From NCBI RefSeq assembly GCF_001746365.1, contig NZ_MJAJ01000045.1, forward strand, positions 72,861-136,860: a stretch of DNA of 64,000 nucleotides, given 5' to 3'. The position numbers and the translations under genes were made by a program. The first letter of the stretch is position 1. The number at the start of each line of letters is the position of its first letter. The notes under the pieces are model-generated. The model worked only from the letters and a program-made list of their open reading frames with translations. It did no database searches and had not been told where the DNA came from. Source of the DNA: Streptomyces sp. LUP30. Its GTDB lineage: Bacteria; Actinomycetota; Actinomycetes; Streptomycetales; Streptomycetaceae. Below are positions 41,161 through 50,148 of this stretch, in pieces.

Positions 41161-41904
41161 ATGCAACTCGGCGAAGGGCGGCGTGCGGGAGCCGCGACGG
41201 CGACGGCCGTTTTGCTGTGCGCGGCCCTGGCCGCGTGCGGTGGAGCGCGTGCGGAACGCGGAGGCGACGGCATGGCAGGGTCCGGCGCGCAGGGGGGTGG
41301 CCACTCGGTGAAAGCGGTCGGGACGCCCCGTGTTCCCGGTGTCGGTGACCGGATGCAGCGACGGATTCCCGTGGCATCGCGCCAGGTCGTGGCGGTGTAC
41401 GGCGACGGAAAGGACGCCGCGCAAGCCACCGTCGTGCTCTACGCCAAGCGTGGTCCGAACTGGGAGCGCGTCCGCAGCTGGCCGGGGCACAACGGCAAGA
41501 AGGGCTGGACGGCGAGGCATCGGGCCGGCGACAACCGCAGCCCGGTCGGCGTGTTCACGCTCACCGACGCGGGAGGGGTGCTCGCCGACCCAGGGACCAG
41601 GCTGCCCTACACGAGGGCTGACTCGTTCGCGGCGCCGCGCTGGTGGGCGAAGTCGCACTGGCATGACTTCGACTACGTCATCGCCATCGACTACAACCGA
41701 GTCAAGGGCGCCCCGCCCGACGATCCGACGCGGCCCGAGGGCGAGGAGCGAGGCGGCGGAATCTGGCTGCACATGGACCACGGCAGCGGTACGTCGGCCT
41801 GCGTCAGCGTGTCCAGGGGAGCGATGGAGCAACTGTTGCGCACGCTCGACCCGGACGAGCATCCCGTGGTGGTCATGGGCGACAGGGCCGCCCTGAAGGC
41901 GTGA
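41161..41904 (+). CDS. L,D-transpeptidase-like lipoprotein
   Basis: A protein of 247 residues. A lipoprotein signal ends in LAAC with Cys26 as the expected lipid anchor. The catalytic region is WLHMDHGSGTSACVSVSRGA: His in the first part and Cys in the second, as in YkuD-type transpeptidases. SPVGVFTLTDAGG matches the family's upstream motif. It should act on cell-wall peptides outside the membrane, or could be a related amidase. It has no strong ribosome site. Confidence 0.8.
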   Translation: MQLGEGRRAGAATATAVLLCAALAACGGARAERGGDGMAGSGAQGGGHSVKAVGTPRVPGVGDRMQRRIPVASRQVVAVYGDGKDAAQATVVLYAKRGPNWERVRSWPGHNGKKGWTARHRAGDNRSPVGVFTLTDAGGVLADPGTRLPYTRADSFAAPRWWAKSHWHDFDYVIAIDYNRVKGAPPDDPTRPEGEERGGGIWLHMDHGSGTSACVSVSRGAMEQLLRTLDPDEHPVVVMGDRAALKA

Positions 41905-42045
41905 CGGCGTGAGGGTCTGCTGACGCCGGGCGGGCGGGCCTGACGGCCCGACGGTGTCACGGAAGTGGTGTCGGCAGCGGCAGCGGCATCGGAGCGGCGG
42001 AGGCGTCATTGCGGGGAGCTGACGGCACCCCGTAGAACACGGGCC

Positions 42046-43671
42046 ATGAGATGTCGGATTATCATGTCCATGCTCACCGGAGCGACCCTCCTGGCGAGCG
42101 CCCTCATCGGGGGCGGAACTGCTCGCGCGGCCGCTGCCGCGCCCGTACCGGCCGAGGCACCCGCGGAGTTCGGCACCGACTGGCACGATCCCCTCACCGC
42201 CGCGCCGGCCGTGAGCAGACCCCACACCGAGTCGTGCCGGGTCACCCTCGCCGAGGCCCGGTTCCGCGACTTCACGCCGTACCGCGGCTCGTACCGTCCG
42301 CCGGACGGCTGCGGTGACCACTGGAGCAAAGTGGTGCTGCGGCTCGACGGCAAGGTCAAGGGGCGGCAGTTCGACCGGCTCGGCTATCTGCACGTCGGAG
42401 GGGTGGAGGTCTTCCGCACCTCGACGCCCGAGCCGTCGCCCGACGGCATCGAGTGGTCGGTCGAGAAGGACGTCACCCGCTACAGCGACACCTTCCGCAC
42501 CGCCCAGGACGTGGAGATGCTCATCGGCAACGTCGTCGACGACACCTACACGGGCGTGATCGACGTGAAGGTGACCCTCACGTTCTACGAGGGCAGGCCG
42601 ACGGCCGCCGCCCCCGACCGCGTCCTCACCCTGGCCGACGGCCCCGACGGGACGACTCTCACCACGCCCCGCAACAGCGAACGCGTCGTGGCCGAGGTGT
42701 ACGCCACCGGCTCGGGCGGCGGATGCGAGGAGTACTGGTATCTGGCCGTGCCCGTGACGGACCCGTACTCGTGCCGGACCGACGACGGTCCCTATCGGGA
42801 GGTGCAGGTCGAGGTCGACGGGACACTGGCCGGAATCGCCACCCCCTTCCCGACGGTCTGGACCGGCGGCTGGTCCAACCCCTTTCTCTGGTACGTGATT
42901 CCGGGGCCCCGCGCCTTCGACGTCAAGCCGATCGAATACGACCTGACCCCGTTCGCCGGGATCCTCGACGACGGCCGTCCGCACCGGGTCGAGGTGTCGG
43001 TCGTCGGCGTGCCCCAGGGGCAGAGCGGCTGGAGCACCCCCGTCAACGTCCTCGTCTGGCAGGACCCGGGCAAGGCCGTGGTCCACGGCAGACTCGTCAC
43101 GCACGAAGCGGGTGAACTCACCGACTCCAGCGTCTACACGCCCGGCACGGAGCACCGGGTCGCCACCGAGGCCGCGCACCGGCTGACCGTGTCCGGCTAC
43201 CTCGACACCTCGCACGGCAGAGTCCGGACGACCGTCACCCGCGCCGTCGCGAACACCTCCGAACACCGCTGGAGCGACGGCGAGACCGTGGACGGCCTCG
43301 ACGCCGGCTGGACGGACGACGAGTCGGTCACCGTCGACGGCCGCGGACCGGCCCGGACCACGCGAACGCACCGGACGTACACGATGAACGGAGTCACCAC
43401 CCTCGGCGCCGACGACCGGCTGCGTACCCGACTGACCCTGGGCGACCGGGCCGACGCGGTGGAGACCGGCGCGGGCCGGCGCGTCGCATGGTCGCGGCTC
43501 GACGACGCCTATCGGGGCGACGCCGCGTACACCGTCAACGTGCCCCGCGATCAGCGCCACGCCGTCGGCACGACGAGCGAGCGCTACCGGCTGTACGGCT
43601 CCGGCGGCTGTCACGACCGGCGGCTGACCACGGTTCAGGGGGTGTTGACCGAGGACCGCCGCGGCTGCTGA
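42046..43671 (+). CDS. secreted PNGase A-like amidase
   Basis: A protein of 541 residues with an N-terminal signal peptide (IIMSMLTGATLLASALIGGG, cleaved after an Ala-rich stretch). The conserved core (about residues 65-190) matches plant and fungal peptide:N-glycanase A: KVVLRLDGKVKGRQFDRLGY, VEVFRTSTPEPSPDGIEWSV, KDVTRYSDTF and VIDVKVTLTFYE. PNGase A cuts N-glycans from glycopeptides. A secreted bacterial member suggests use of plant or fungal glycoproteins as food, but activity is not shown here. The second half is beta-rich. It stands alone between the L,D-transpeptidase-like gene and dctA. Confidence 0.8.
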   Translation: MRCRIIMSMLTGATLLASALIGGGTARAAAAAPVPAEAPAEFGTDWHDPLTAAPAVSRPHTESCRVTLAEARFRDFTPYRGSYRPPDGCGDHWSKVVLRLDGKVKGRQFDRLGYLHVGGVEVFRTSTPEPSPDGIEWSVEKDVTRYSDTFRTAQDVEMLIGNVVDDTYTGVIDVKVTLTFYEGRPTAAAPDRVLTLADGPDGTTLTTPRNSERVVAEVYATGSGGGCEEYWYLAVPVTDPYSCRTDDGPYREVQVEVDGTLAGIATPFPTVWTGGWSNPFLWYVIPGPRAFDVKPIEYDLTPFAGILDDGRPHRVEVSVVGVPQGQSGWSTPVNVLVWQDPGKAVVHGRLVTHEAGELTDSSVYTPGTEHRVATEAAHRLTVSGYLDTSHGRVRTTVTRAVANTSEHRWSDGETVDGLDAGWTDDESVTVDGRGPARTTRTHRTYTMNGVTTLGADDRLRTRLTLGDRADAVETGAGRRVAWSRLDDAYRGDAAYTVNVPRDQRHAVGTTSERYRLYGSGGCHDRRLTTVQGVLTEDRRGC

Positions 43672-43767
43672 GGCCGCCCGCGTGCGACGCGTCACTCGGG
43701 ACGGGATTTACCGGACGGAAACACCGCGGTCTTGTGCGCGATCAACGGCGCCTTCACAGTGATCGTC

Positions 43768-43785
43768 ACGGAAATCGCTTTCCGT
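43768..43785. promoter_or_regulatory. inverted repeat upstream of dctA
   Basis: ACGGAAA (43768-43774) and TTTCCGT (43779-43785) form a perfect 7-bp dyad around TCGC, 55 bp before the dctA start codon. The position suits an operator. The binding protein is unknown and no regulator gene is adjacent. Confidence 0.4.
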
Positions 43786-43839
43786 ATCGCAGAAGTCCCC
43801 GGCTCGACTTCTGTTGCCGTCGTCCCCCAAGGAGTGCCC

Positions 43840-45333
43840 GTGCAGCCGTCCGTCCCGTCCCTGCCGCGACGCGTCGCACGCATACTGCGTACCTCACTCT
43901 TCGCCCAGGTCGCCATCGCGCTGGTCCTCGGTGTCGTCGTCGGGAAACTGTGGCCCGGCGTCGCCACCGATCTCCAGCCGCTCGGCGACGGCTTCACCCG
44001 CCTCATCAAGACGATCATCTCGCCCCTGGTGTTCTGCGTGGTCGTCGTCGGCATCGCCAAGGCCGGCGATCTGAAGGCATTCGGCCGGATCGGGCTCAAG
44101 GCCCTCGCCTGGTTCGAGGTCGCGAGCACCTTCGCCCTGGTCATCGGGCTGCTCGCCGCCAACATCGTCCAGCCCGGCTCCGGCATGAACGTCGACCCCG
44201 CCACGCTCGACGCCTCGGCGGTCGACGCGAAGACCGGCGGCGGTTCGCTGCCCTCGACGACCGAGTTCGTCGTGAACGCGCTGCCCACCAGCTTCGTCGG
44301 CGCCTTCGCGGAGAACTCGCTGCTCCAAGTGCTCGTCCTGGCCTGCCTGGTGGGCGCCGCGCTGCTGCATCTCGGCCACACGAAGGTGCCGAAGGTGCTG
44401 CCGGCCGTCGAGCAGGCCCAGGAGATCATCTTCGCCGTCGTCGGCTTCGTCATGCGGCTGGCGCCGATCGCGGTGTTCGGTGCGATGGCCGTCCTGATCG
44501 GCAACTACGGCCTCGGTGTGATCGAGACCTACGGCAAACTGATCGCCCTGTGCTACGCGGCGGCCGCCCTGTTCGTCACGCTGCTCGCCGTCGCGCTGCG
44601 CATGGTCACGGGGCTGAGCCTGTGGAAGTTCCTGCGCTACATCCGCGAGGAGATGCTGCTCGCGCTCGGCACCGCGTCCACCGAGTCCGTCATGCCCCGC
44701 GTGATGCAGAAGCTGCGCAGGGCCGGCGCCCGCGAGGACGCGGTGGGCCTGGTGCTGCCGACGGGCTACTCCTTCAACCTGGACGGCGCCTCGCTCTACC
44801 TCTCCATCGGCACCCTGTTCATCGCCCAGGCGGTGGGCGTAGACCTGAGTCTGAGCCAGCAGATCACGGTGATCCTGGTGCTCATGCTCACCAGCAAGGG
44901 CATGGCCGGCATCCCCGGCTCGGCCTTCCTCGCCCTGTCCGCGACCGCATCCTCCCTGGGGGCCATCCCCGCCGGCGCCGTGGCCCTGCTGCTCGGCGTG
45001 GACCGCATCATGGACTCGATGCGCGTCGTCACCAACCTGCTCGGCAACTGCGTGGCGGTCTTCGCCGTCTCCCGCTGGGAGGGTGCGCTCGATCTGGAGC
45101 AGGCCAGGAGGGTTCTGGACGGCGAGGGCCCGACGGAGACCGAGGACGGGCCGCAGGGCGCCCGCGGGTCGGCGACCGCCGAGCAGTCGGAGAGCTCCGA
45201 GGATCCCCAGCGCCCCGAGGCCGCCGAGGGTCCCGAGGGAGCCGAGGGCTCCCATGGAGCCGGCGCGGCGATCGGAACCTCAGGTGGGATCCCGGCTCGG
45301 CCCACCAAGGAGACCGCTTCCGAGGTCGCTTGA
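43840..45333 (+). CDS. dctA: C4-dicarboxylate:cation symporter
   Basis: A protein of 497 residues from the GTG at 43840 with AAGGAG (43829-43834). Hairpin 1 carries LALGTASTESVMPRVM, TM7 GYSFNLDGASLYLS, and hairpin 2 LTSKGMAGIPGSAFLALSAT: all hallmarks of the DAACS family. It imports succinate, fumarate or malate with protons or sodium. The last 60 residues are a Glu/Pro/Gly-rich tail not found in the E. coli protein. A dyad lies upstream and a perfect 20-bp terminator stem downstream. Confidence 0.95.
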   Translation: MQPSVPSLPRRVARILRTSLFAQVAIALVLGVVVGKLWPGVATDLQPLGDGFTRLIKTIISPLVFCVVVVGIAKAGDLKAFGRIGLKALAWFEVASTFALVIGLLAANIVQPGSGMNVDPATLDASAVDAKTGGGSLPSTTEFVVNALPTSFVGAFAENSLLQVLVLACLVGAALLHLGHTKVPKVLPAVEQAQEIIFAVVGFVMRLAPIAVFGAMAVLIGNYGLGVIETYGKLIALCYAAAALFVTLLAVALRMVTGLSLWKFLRYIREEMLLALGTASTESVMPRVMQKLRRAGAREDAVGLVLPTGYSFNLDGASLYLSIGTLFIAQAVGVDLSLSQQITVILVLMLTSKGMAGIPGSAFLALSATASSLGAIPAGAVALLLGVDRIMDSMRVVTNLLGNCVAVFAVSRWEGALDLEQARRVLDGEGPTETEDGPQGARGSATAEQSESSEDPQRPEAAEGPEGAEGSHGAGAAIGTSGGIPARPTKETASEVA

Positions 45334-45395
45334 AACGAGGGCGAGGCGTGAGGGCGACGGCGAGGCGTCGTCGACCGTGACGGTTACGACGTGAC

Positions 45396-45444
45396 GGGCC
45401 GCGCTCGCCCCTCCGGCAACAAGGCGGAGGGGCGAGCGCGGCCC
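45396..45444. terminator. bidirectional terminator, perfect 20-bp stem
   Basis: Arms 45396-45415 and 45425-45444 are perfectly complementary over 20 bp (left arm begins GGGCCGCGCTCGCCCC) with a 9-nt loop. It lies between convergent dctA and marR and is the strongest hairpin seen in the window. Confidence 0.9.
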
Positions 45445-45457
45445 GTTCGCGCGCCGT

Positions 45458-45976
45458 TCAGCAGGTGTGTCCCCGCTCCCGGCCGAGCTCTCCCTGCCGT
45501 TCCGGCTCCCCCCGTGGCTCCCGTCCCGGCTCGTGGTCGACCGCCCCGCCCCCCACCAGCGCGTCCAGCAGGCCGCTCAGCACCTCGCGCTCCAGGGTCG
45601 TCAGAGGGTCGAGGATCTCCTCCGCCGCCGACACGCGAGCGCCGCGCAGCTCGCGAAGTGCCTTGCGGCCGTCCTCGGTGAGCTCGATCCGGATGACCCG
45701 CCGGTTGACCGGATCGGGCGCCCGCCGCGCGAGGCCGCTCGCCTCCAGCCCGTCGACCAGGGTCGTCACCGCCCGGGGGACCACCTCCAGCCGCGCGGCC
45801 AGATCGGCCATGCGCGGCGGTGAATCGCAATGCGCCAGCGTGCGCAGCAGCCGGGCCTGTGCCGGTGTGACGCCCAGCCCGCACTGCTGCAGATGGCGCC
45901 TCTGGATGCGGTGCACCCGGCGTGTGAGCCGAAGCAGTTGCTCGGCGAGCAGACTGTCGGAATCGGGGGTGGTCAT
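45458..45976 (-). CDS. MarR-family transcriptional regulator
   Basis: A protein of 172 residues. The winged helix is clear: VTPAQARLLRTLAHCDSPPR, MADLAARLEVVPRAVTTLVD (recognition helix), LEASGLARRAPDPVNRRVIR (wing with the conserved DxxNRR), then LTEDGRKALRELR. The C-terminal 25 residues are Glu/Arg-rich. It is divergent from an ABC exporter across 93 bp that holds a palindrome overlapping both promoters, so it should repress the exporter and itself until it binds a drug or phenolic ligand. Confidence 0.92.
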   Translation of the reverse strand: MTTPDSDSLLAEQLLRLTRRVHRIQRRHLQQCGLGVTPAQARLLRTLAHCDSPPRMADLAARLEVVPRAVTTLVDGLEASGLARRAPDPVNRRVIRIELTEDGRKALRELRGARVSAAEEILDPLTTLEREVLSGLLDALVGGGAVDHEPGREPRGEPERQGELGRERGHTC

Positions 45977-46000
45977 GAGGGAACAATATCAGGATGCCGT

Positions 46001-46025
46001 TCATTGTGAGTATAGGTAACAATGA
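46001..46025. promoter_or_regulatory. MarR operator overlapping divergent promoters
   Basis: TCATTGT (46001-46007) and ACAATGA (46019-46025) form a perfect dyad with an 11-nt spacer. Reading minus, TATACT (46014-46009) is a -10 box for the marR gene. Reading plus, TTGTGA (46004-46009) and TAAGCT (46028-46033), 18 bp apart, make a promoter for the exporter. The dyad covers both. Confidence 0.6.
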
Positions 46026-46069
46026 GCTAAGCTCCGTCAGTCCTCATCGTCACACCCTCCGTAGGAGCC

Positions 46070-47956
46070 ATGCCCCGAGATCACATCGAGTGGACCCCCA
46101 CGCCCGGCGCGTCGGCCGACGAACCCCGTCAGGTGCGCCGCATCCTCGCCCTCTTCAAGCCCTACCGTGCCCGGCTCGCGGTCGTCGGCGTGCTGGTCGC
46201 CGCCTCGTCGCTGGTCACCGTGGCCACCCCGTTCCTGCTCAAGGAGACGCTGGACGTCGCGATCCCCCAGGGGCGCACGGGCCTGCTGAGCCTGCTCGCT
46301 CTGGGCATGATCCTCAGCGCCGTGCTCAGCGGCGTCTTCGGCGTCCTGCAGACGCTCATCTCCACGACGGTCGGCCAGCGCGTCATGCACGACCTGCGGA
46401 CGGCCGTCTACGGACGCCTGCAGCGCATGTCCCTCGCCTTCTTCACGCGTACGCGTACCGGTGAGGTGCAGTCCCGCATCGCCAACGACATCGGCGGCAT
46501 GCAGGCCACCGTCACCTCCACGGCGACCTCCCTGGTCTCCAACTTCACCAGTGTGGTCGCCACGATCATCGCGATGGTCGCCCTCGACTGGCGGCTGACC
46601 GTCGTCTCGCTCCTGCTGCTGCCGGTGTTCGTGTGGATCAGCCGCCGGGTCGGCAACGAACGCAAGAAGATCACCACCCAGCGTCAGAAGCAGATGGCGG
46701 CGATGGCCGCCACGGTCACCGAGTCGCTGTCGGTCAGCGGCATCCTGCTCGGCCGCACCATGGGTCGAGCCGACTCCCTCACGCAGGCCTTCTCGGAGGA
46801 GTCCGAGCAGCTGGTCGACCTCGAGGTGCGGTCGAACATGGCCGGACGCTGGCGGATGGCCGTGATCGGGATCGTCATGGCGGCCATGCCGGCCGTCATC
46901 TACTGGACGGCCGGCATGGCTCTCCAGTTCGGCGGCCCCGACGTCTCCCTCGGTACGATCGTCGCCTTCGTGTCGCTGCAGCAGGGCCTGTTCCGCCCCG
47001 CCGTCAGCCTGCTGTCGACCGGTGTGCAGATCCAGACCTCGCTCGCGCTCTTCCAGCGCATCTTCGAGTACCTCGACCTCCCCATCGACATCACCGAGCG
47101 CGAGAACCCGGTCCACCTCGATCAGATCAAGGGCGAGGTGCGCTTCGAGGACGTCGTCTTCCGCTATGACAACGACAACGACGACAGGGGCGACGGCGGC
47201 GGGAGCGGCGGCGACAGCGGCCACGGCGTCCGCAAGGGCGGCGGCAAGGGCGGCGAGGCGGTCAGGCCGGTCCTCGACGGCATCGACGTCACCGTCCCCG
47301 CCGGCGGCAGTCTCGCGGTCGTGGGCCCGACCGGCGCGGGGAAGTCCACGCTGGGCTACCTGGTGCCGCGGCTGTACGACGTGACGGGCGGCCGGGTCAC
47401 CCTCGACGGCGTCGACGTACGCGACCTCGACTTCGACACCCTCGCCCGCGCGGTCGGCGTCGTCTCGCAGGAGACGTACCTCTTCCATGCCACGGTCGCC
47501 GACAACCTGCGCTTCGCCAAGCCGGACGCCACCGACGAGGAGCTGTACGCGGCGGCGCGGGCGGCGCAGATCCACGACCACATCGCCGGGCTGCCCGACG
47601 GCTACGAAACGGTGGTCGGCGAACGCGGCCACCGCTTCTCGGGCGGCGAGAAGCAGCGCCTGGCCATCGCCCGCACCATCCTGCGCGACCCGCCCGTGCT
47701 CATCCTCGACGAGGCGACCAGCGCCCTGGACACCCGCACGGAACAGGCCGTCCAGGAAGCGATCGACGCGCTCTCGGCGAACCGCACCACCCTCACCATC
47801 GCCCACCGGCTGTCCACCGTTCGGGGCTCCGACCAGATCGTCGTCCTCGACTCCGGCGCGGTGGCCGAACGGGGCACCCACGAGGAGCTGTTGCGTCAGG
47901 ACGGCCGGTACGCGGCCCTGGTGCGACGGGACGCCCGACTGGAGCCGACAAGATGA
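46070..47956 (+). CDS. ABC multidrug-type exporter under MarR control
   Basis: A protein of 628 residues with a membrane domain (about 25-320) and an ATPase whose motifs are intact: Walker A VVGPTGAGKSTLGYL, signature FSGGEKQRLAIART, Walker B LILDEATSALD and AHRLSTV. Between the first two ATPase strands sits an insert of about 27 residues rich in Asp and Gly (RYDNDNDDRGDGGG and on). It is absent from the other exporters in this window. Divergence from marR suggests inducible efflux. It likely acts as a homodimer. Confidence 0.93.
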   Translation: MPRDHIEWTPTPGASADEPRQVRRILALFKPYRARLAVVGVLVAASSLVTVATPFLLKETLDVAIPQGRTGLLSLLALGMILSAVLSGVFGVLQTLISTTVGQRVMHDLRTAVYGRLQRMSLAFFTRTRTGEVQSRIANDIGGMQATVTSTATSLVSNFTSVVATIIAMVALDWRLTVVSLLLLPVFVWISRRVGNERKKITTQRQKQMAAMAATVTESLSVSGILLGRTMGRADSLTQAFSEESEQLVDLEVRSNMAGRWRMAVIGIVMAAMPAVIYWTAGMALQFGGPDVSLGTIVAFVSLQQGLFRPAVSLLSTGVQIQTSLALFQRIFEYLDLPIDITERENPVHLDQIKGEVRFEDVVFRYDNDNDDRGDGGGSGGDSGHGVRKGGGKGGEAVRPVLDGIDVTVPAGGSLAVVGPTGAGKSTLGYLVPRLYDVTGGRVTLDGVDVRDLDFDTLARAVGVVSQETYLFHATVADNLRFAKPDATDEELYAAARAAQIHDHIAGLPDGYETVVGERGHRFSGGEKQRLAIARTILRDPPVLILDEATSALDTRTEQAVQEAIDALSANRTTLTIAHRLSTVRGSDQIVVLDSGAVAERGTHEELLRQDGRYAALVRRDARLEPTR

Positions 47957-47960
47957 AAAT

Positions 47961-48003
47961 ATGGCAGGTTATGCCAGGTTTGTGACGAATTGAGGGTTAC
48001 CGT
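47961..48003 (+). promoter_or_regulatory. tandem 10-bp repeat and -10 box before the MltG-like gene
   Basis: ATGGCAGGTT (47961-47970) and ATGCCAGGTT (47971-47980) are head-to-tail, differing at one base. TACCGT (47998-48003) fits a -10 box and ends 6 nt before the ATG at 48010, which has no ribosome site, so the message may be leaderless. The repeats cover the -35 position. Confidence 0.4.
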
Positions 48004-48009
48004 GCCCGC

Positions 48010-48864
48010 ATGCAGATGAACACTCCGCCTCGGAGCACGATTCGACTGACGCGTCGGGGCCGTCTCGTCCTCATCGCGACCGGAGCCGTCGTGGCCGGCG
48101 CCGCCGTGGCGGTGCCGCTGCTGACCCTGGAGAACGCCAAGGAGGAGCCCAAGCCGAGGACTCTGGTCATCCCCGAGAGCTGGCGCGCGAGCCAGGTCTA
48201 CGAGGCGATCGACAAGGCGCTCGCCCTGCCGTCGGGCACCACGGGGAAGGCGCTGCCGACGGCCGGTCTGAAGTTGCCGAACGACGCCAAGGGCAACCCG
48301 GAGGGGTATCTCTTCCCGGCGACCTATCCGCTGGACAAGAAGGCCACGCCGCAGACGTTGCTGGCGTACATGGTCGACACGGCCGACAAGCGGTTCAACG
48401 GTGCGCCGATCGCCGCGGGCGCCCAGCGCAACGCCATGAACGTGTATCAGACGGTCACCGTCGCCAGTCTCGTCCAGGCCGAGGCGGCCACCAAGGCGGA
48501 CATGGGCAAGGTGGCCCGGGTGGTGTTCAACCGTCTGGAGCGCGGAATGCCGTTGCAGATGGACTCCACCATCAACTACGCGTTGAAGCGTTCCACGCTG
48601 AAGACGACGGAGAGCGACACCCGCATCCAGAGCCCCTACAACTCGTACCAGCGCATGGGTCTGCCTCCGACGCCCATCGACAACCCCGGCGAGGAGGCGA
48701 TGCGGGCCGTCCTCAGCCCCACCCCGGGCGACTGGCTGTACTTCGTCACCGTCAAGCCGGGAGACACGCGCTTCACGGCGAGCCTCGCGGAGCACCAGCG
48801 CAACGTCGCGGAGTTCAACCGCAACCAGAAGGCCCCCATGAGCGCCTCCGCGGCGGCCGGGTGA
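48010..48864 (+). CDS. short MltG/YceG-like endolytic transglycosylase
   Basis: A protein of 284 residues. One membrane segment near 18-40, then the YceG core: TVTVASLVQAEAATKADMGK (the Glu after QA aligns with the catalytic Glu of MltG), VARVVFNRLERGMPLQMDST, SPYNSYQRMGLPPTPIDNPG and YFVTVKPGDTRF. MltG cuts nascent glycan strands to stop their growth. Usual streptomycete MltG is about twice as long and lies in the aroE region; this one is short and stands alone, so it is likely a second, specialised copy (inference). Confidence 0.85.
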   Translation: MQMNTPPRSTIRLTRRGRLVLIATGAVVAGAAVAVPLLTLENAKEEPKPRTLVIPESWRASQVYEAIDKALALPSGTTGKALPTAGLKLPNDAKGNPEGYLFPATYPLDKKATPQTLLAYMVDTADKRFNGAPIAAGAQRNAMNVYQTVTVASLVQAEAATKADMGKVARVVFNRLERGMPLQMDSTINYALKRSTLKTTESDTRIQSPYNSYQRMGLPPTPIDNPGEEAMRAVLSPTPGDWLYFVTVKPGDTRFTASLAEHQRNVAEFNRNQKAPMSASAAAG

Positions 48865-48876
48865 GGCGGTGGGACG

Positions 48877-49953
48877 TCAGGCGGCGACGGTCTCCTGCGC
48901 GAGCAGCCGCCTGATGTCCCGAACGGTCGCGCGTCCGGCCCGGTTGGCGCCGACGGTGCTGGCCGACGGCCCGTAGCCGACCAGGTGGACACGCGGGTCG
49001 GCGACCGCGCGCGTGCCCTCGACCCGGATCCCGCCGCCCGGCTCACGCAGCCGCAGCGGCGCGAGATGGTCGACGGCCGGCCGGAAACCGGTCGCCCACA
49101 GGATGACGTCTGCGTCGATCCGCCGACCGTCGTTCCACTCCACGCCCTCCGGGGTGATCCGGTCGAACATGGGCAGCCGGTCCAGCACCCCGTCGGCCAG
49201 CCCCTGGCGGATCGCGTCGTTGAGCGGCAGGCCCGTCACGGAGACCACGCTCCTCGGCGGCAGCCCCTGCCGCACGCGTTCCTCCACGAGCGCGACCGCG
49301 GCGCGCCCCGCCTCCTCGTCGAAGGGCCCCTCGCGGAAGACGGGAGGCCGACGCGTCACCCAGGTGGTGCCGGCCGCGTAGGGCGCGATCTCCAGCAGAT
49401 GCTGCGTGCCGGACGCACCGCCGCCCACGACGATCACGCGCAGTCCGGCGAACGGCTCGGGACCGGGGTACTGCGCGGTGTGCAGCTGTCGTCCGCGGAA
49501 GGTCTCCTGGCCCGGGTAACGCGGCCAGAACGGCCGGCCCCAGGTGCCGGTCGCGTTGATCAGGGCCCGTGCGGACCACATGCCGTCGGAGGTCTCCACC
49601 AGCAGGCGACCGCCGGAGCCTTCCCGGACGGTCCGTACCTCGACGGGCCGCCGCACGCGCAGATCGAACCTCTGCTCGTAGGCGGCGAAGTACTCGCCGA
49701 TGACCTCGGACGACGGCCGGGCGGGATCCGAGTCCGTCAGTTCCATCCCGGGCAGCGCGTGCATCCCGTGCACCTTGCCGTACGTCAACGAGGGCCAGCG
49801 GAACTGCCAGGCGCCGCCCGCGGCCGGCGCACGGTCGAGCACCACGAAGTCGCGCTCCGGCTCGAAACCGGTGCGCCGCAGGTGAAAAGCGCCGGCCAGA
49901 CCCGCCTGACCGGCGCCTATGACGACCACCTCGACCTCACGCACGCTGTTCAC
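48877..49953 (-). CDS. flavin-containing monooxygenase-like FAD/NADPH protein
   Basis: A protein of 358 residues. The FAD-binding Rossmann motif VVVIGAGQAGLAGAFHLRR is at the N-terminus, the NADPH motif VIVVGGGASGTQHLLEIAP is mid-protein, and ILWATGFRP is the usual second-half signature (ATG box). The family includes CzcO-like monooxygenases and NAD(P)H-dependent oxidoreductases; the substrate is unknown. Two GTG starts (49953, 49944) are possible, neither with a good ribosome site. The gene ends 12 bp from the MltG-like gene. Confidence 0.86.
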   Translation of the reverse strand: MNSVREVEVVVIGAGQAGLAGAFHLRRTGFEPERDFVVLDRAPAAGGAWQFRWPSLTYGKVHGMHALPGMELTDSDPARPSSEVIGEYFAAYEQRFDLRVRRPVEVRTVREGSGGRLLVETSDGMWSARALINATGTWGRPFWPRYPGQETFRGRQLHTAQYPGPEPFAGLRVIVVGGGASGTQHLLEIAPYAAGTTWVTRRPPVFREGPFDEEAGRAAVALVEERVRQGLPPRSVVSVTGLPLNDAIRQGLADGVLDRLPMFDRITPEGVEWNDGRRIDADVILWATGFRPAVDHLAPLRLREPGGGIRVEGTRAVADPRVHLVGYGPSASTVGANRAGRATVRDIRRLLAQETVAA

Positions 49954-50148
49954 GCTTGCACCAACGCCACCAGGGGCGTGGATCTTCCCGGACCCGACGC
50001 CATGACGGCTCGCCCCGCAGCAGGTCGGGCCGAGTGGTGCCCGCGTCCCGCCTCCCGGGGCGTCTCGCCCCCCGGCCCCGGCACCGCGCCTCGGCAGGTC
50101 TGGGGGCCGAGGGGGTGTGGAACCCGGCATTTGGGTCAGGATGGTGGC

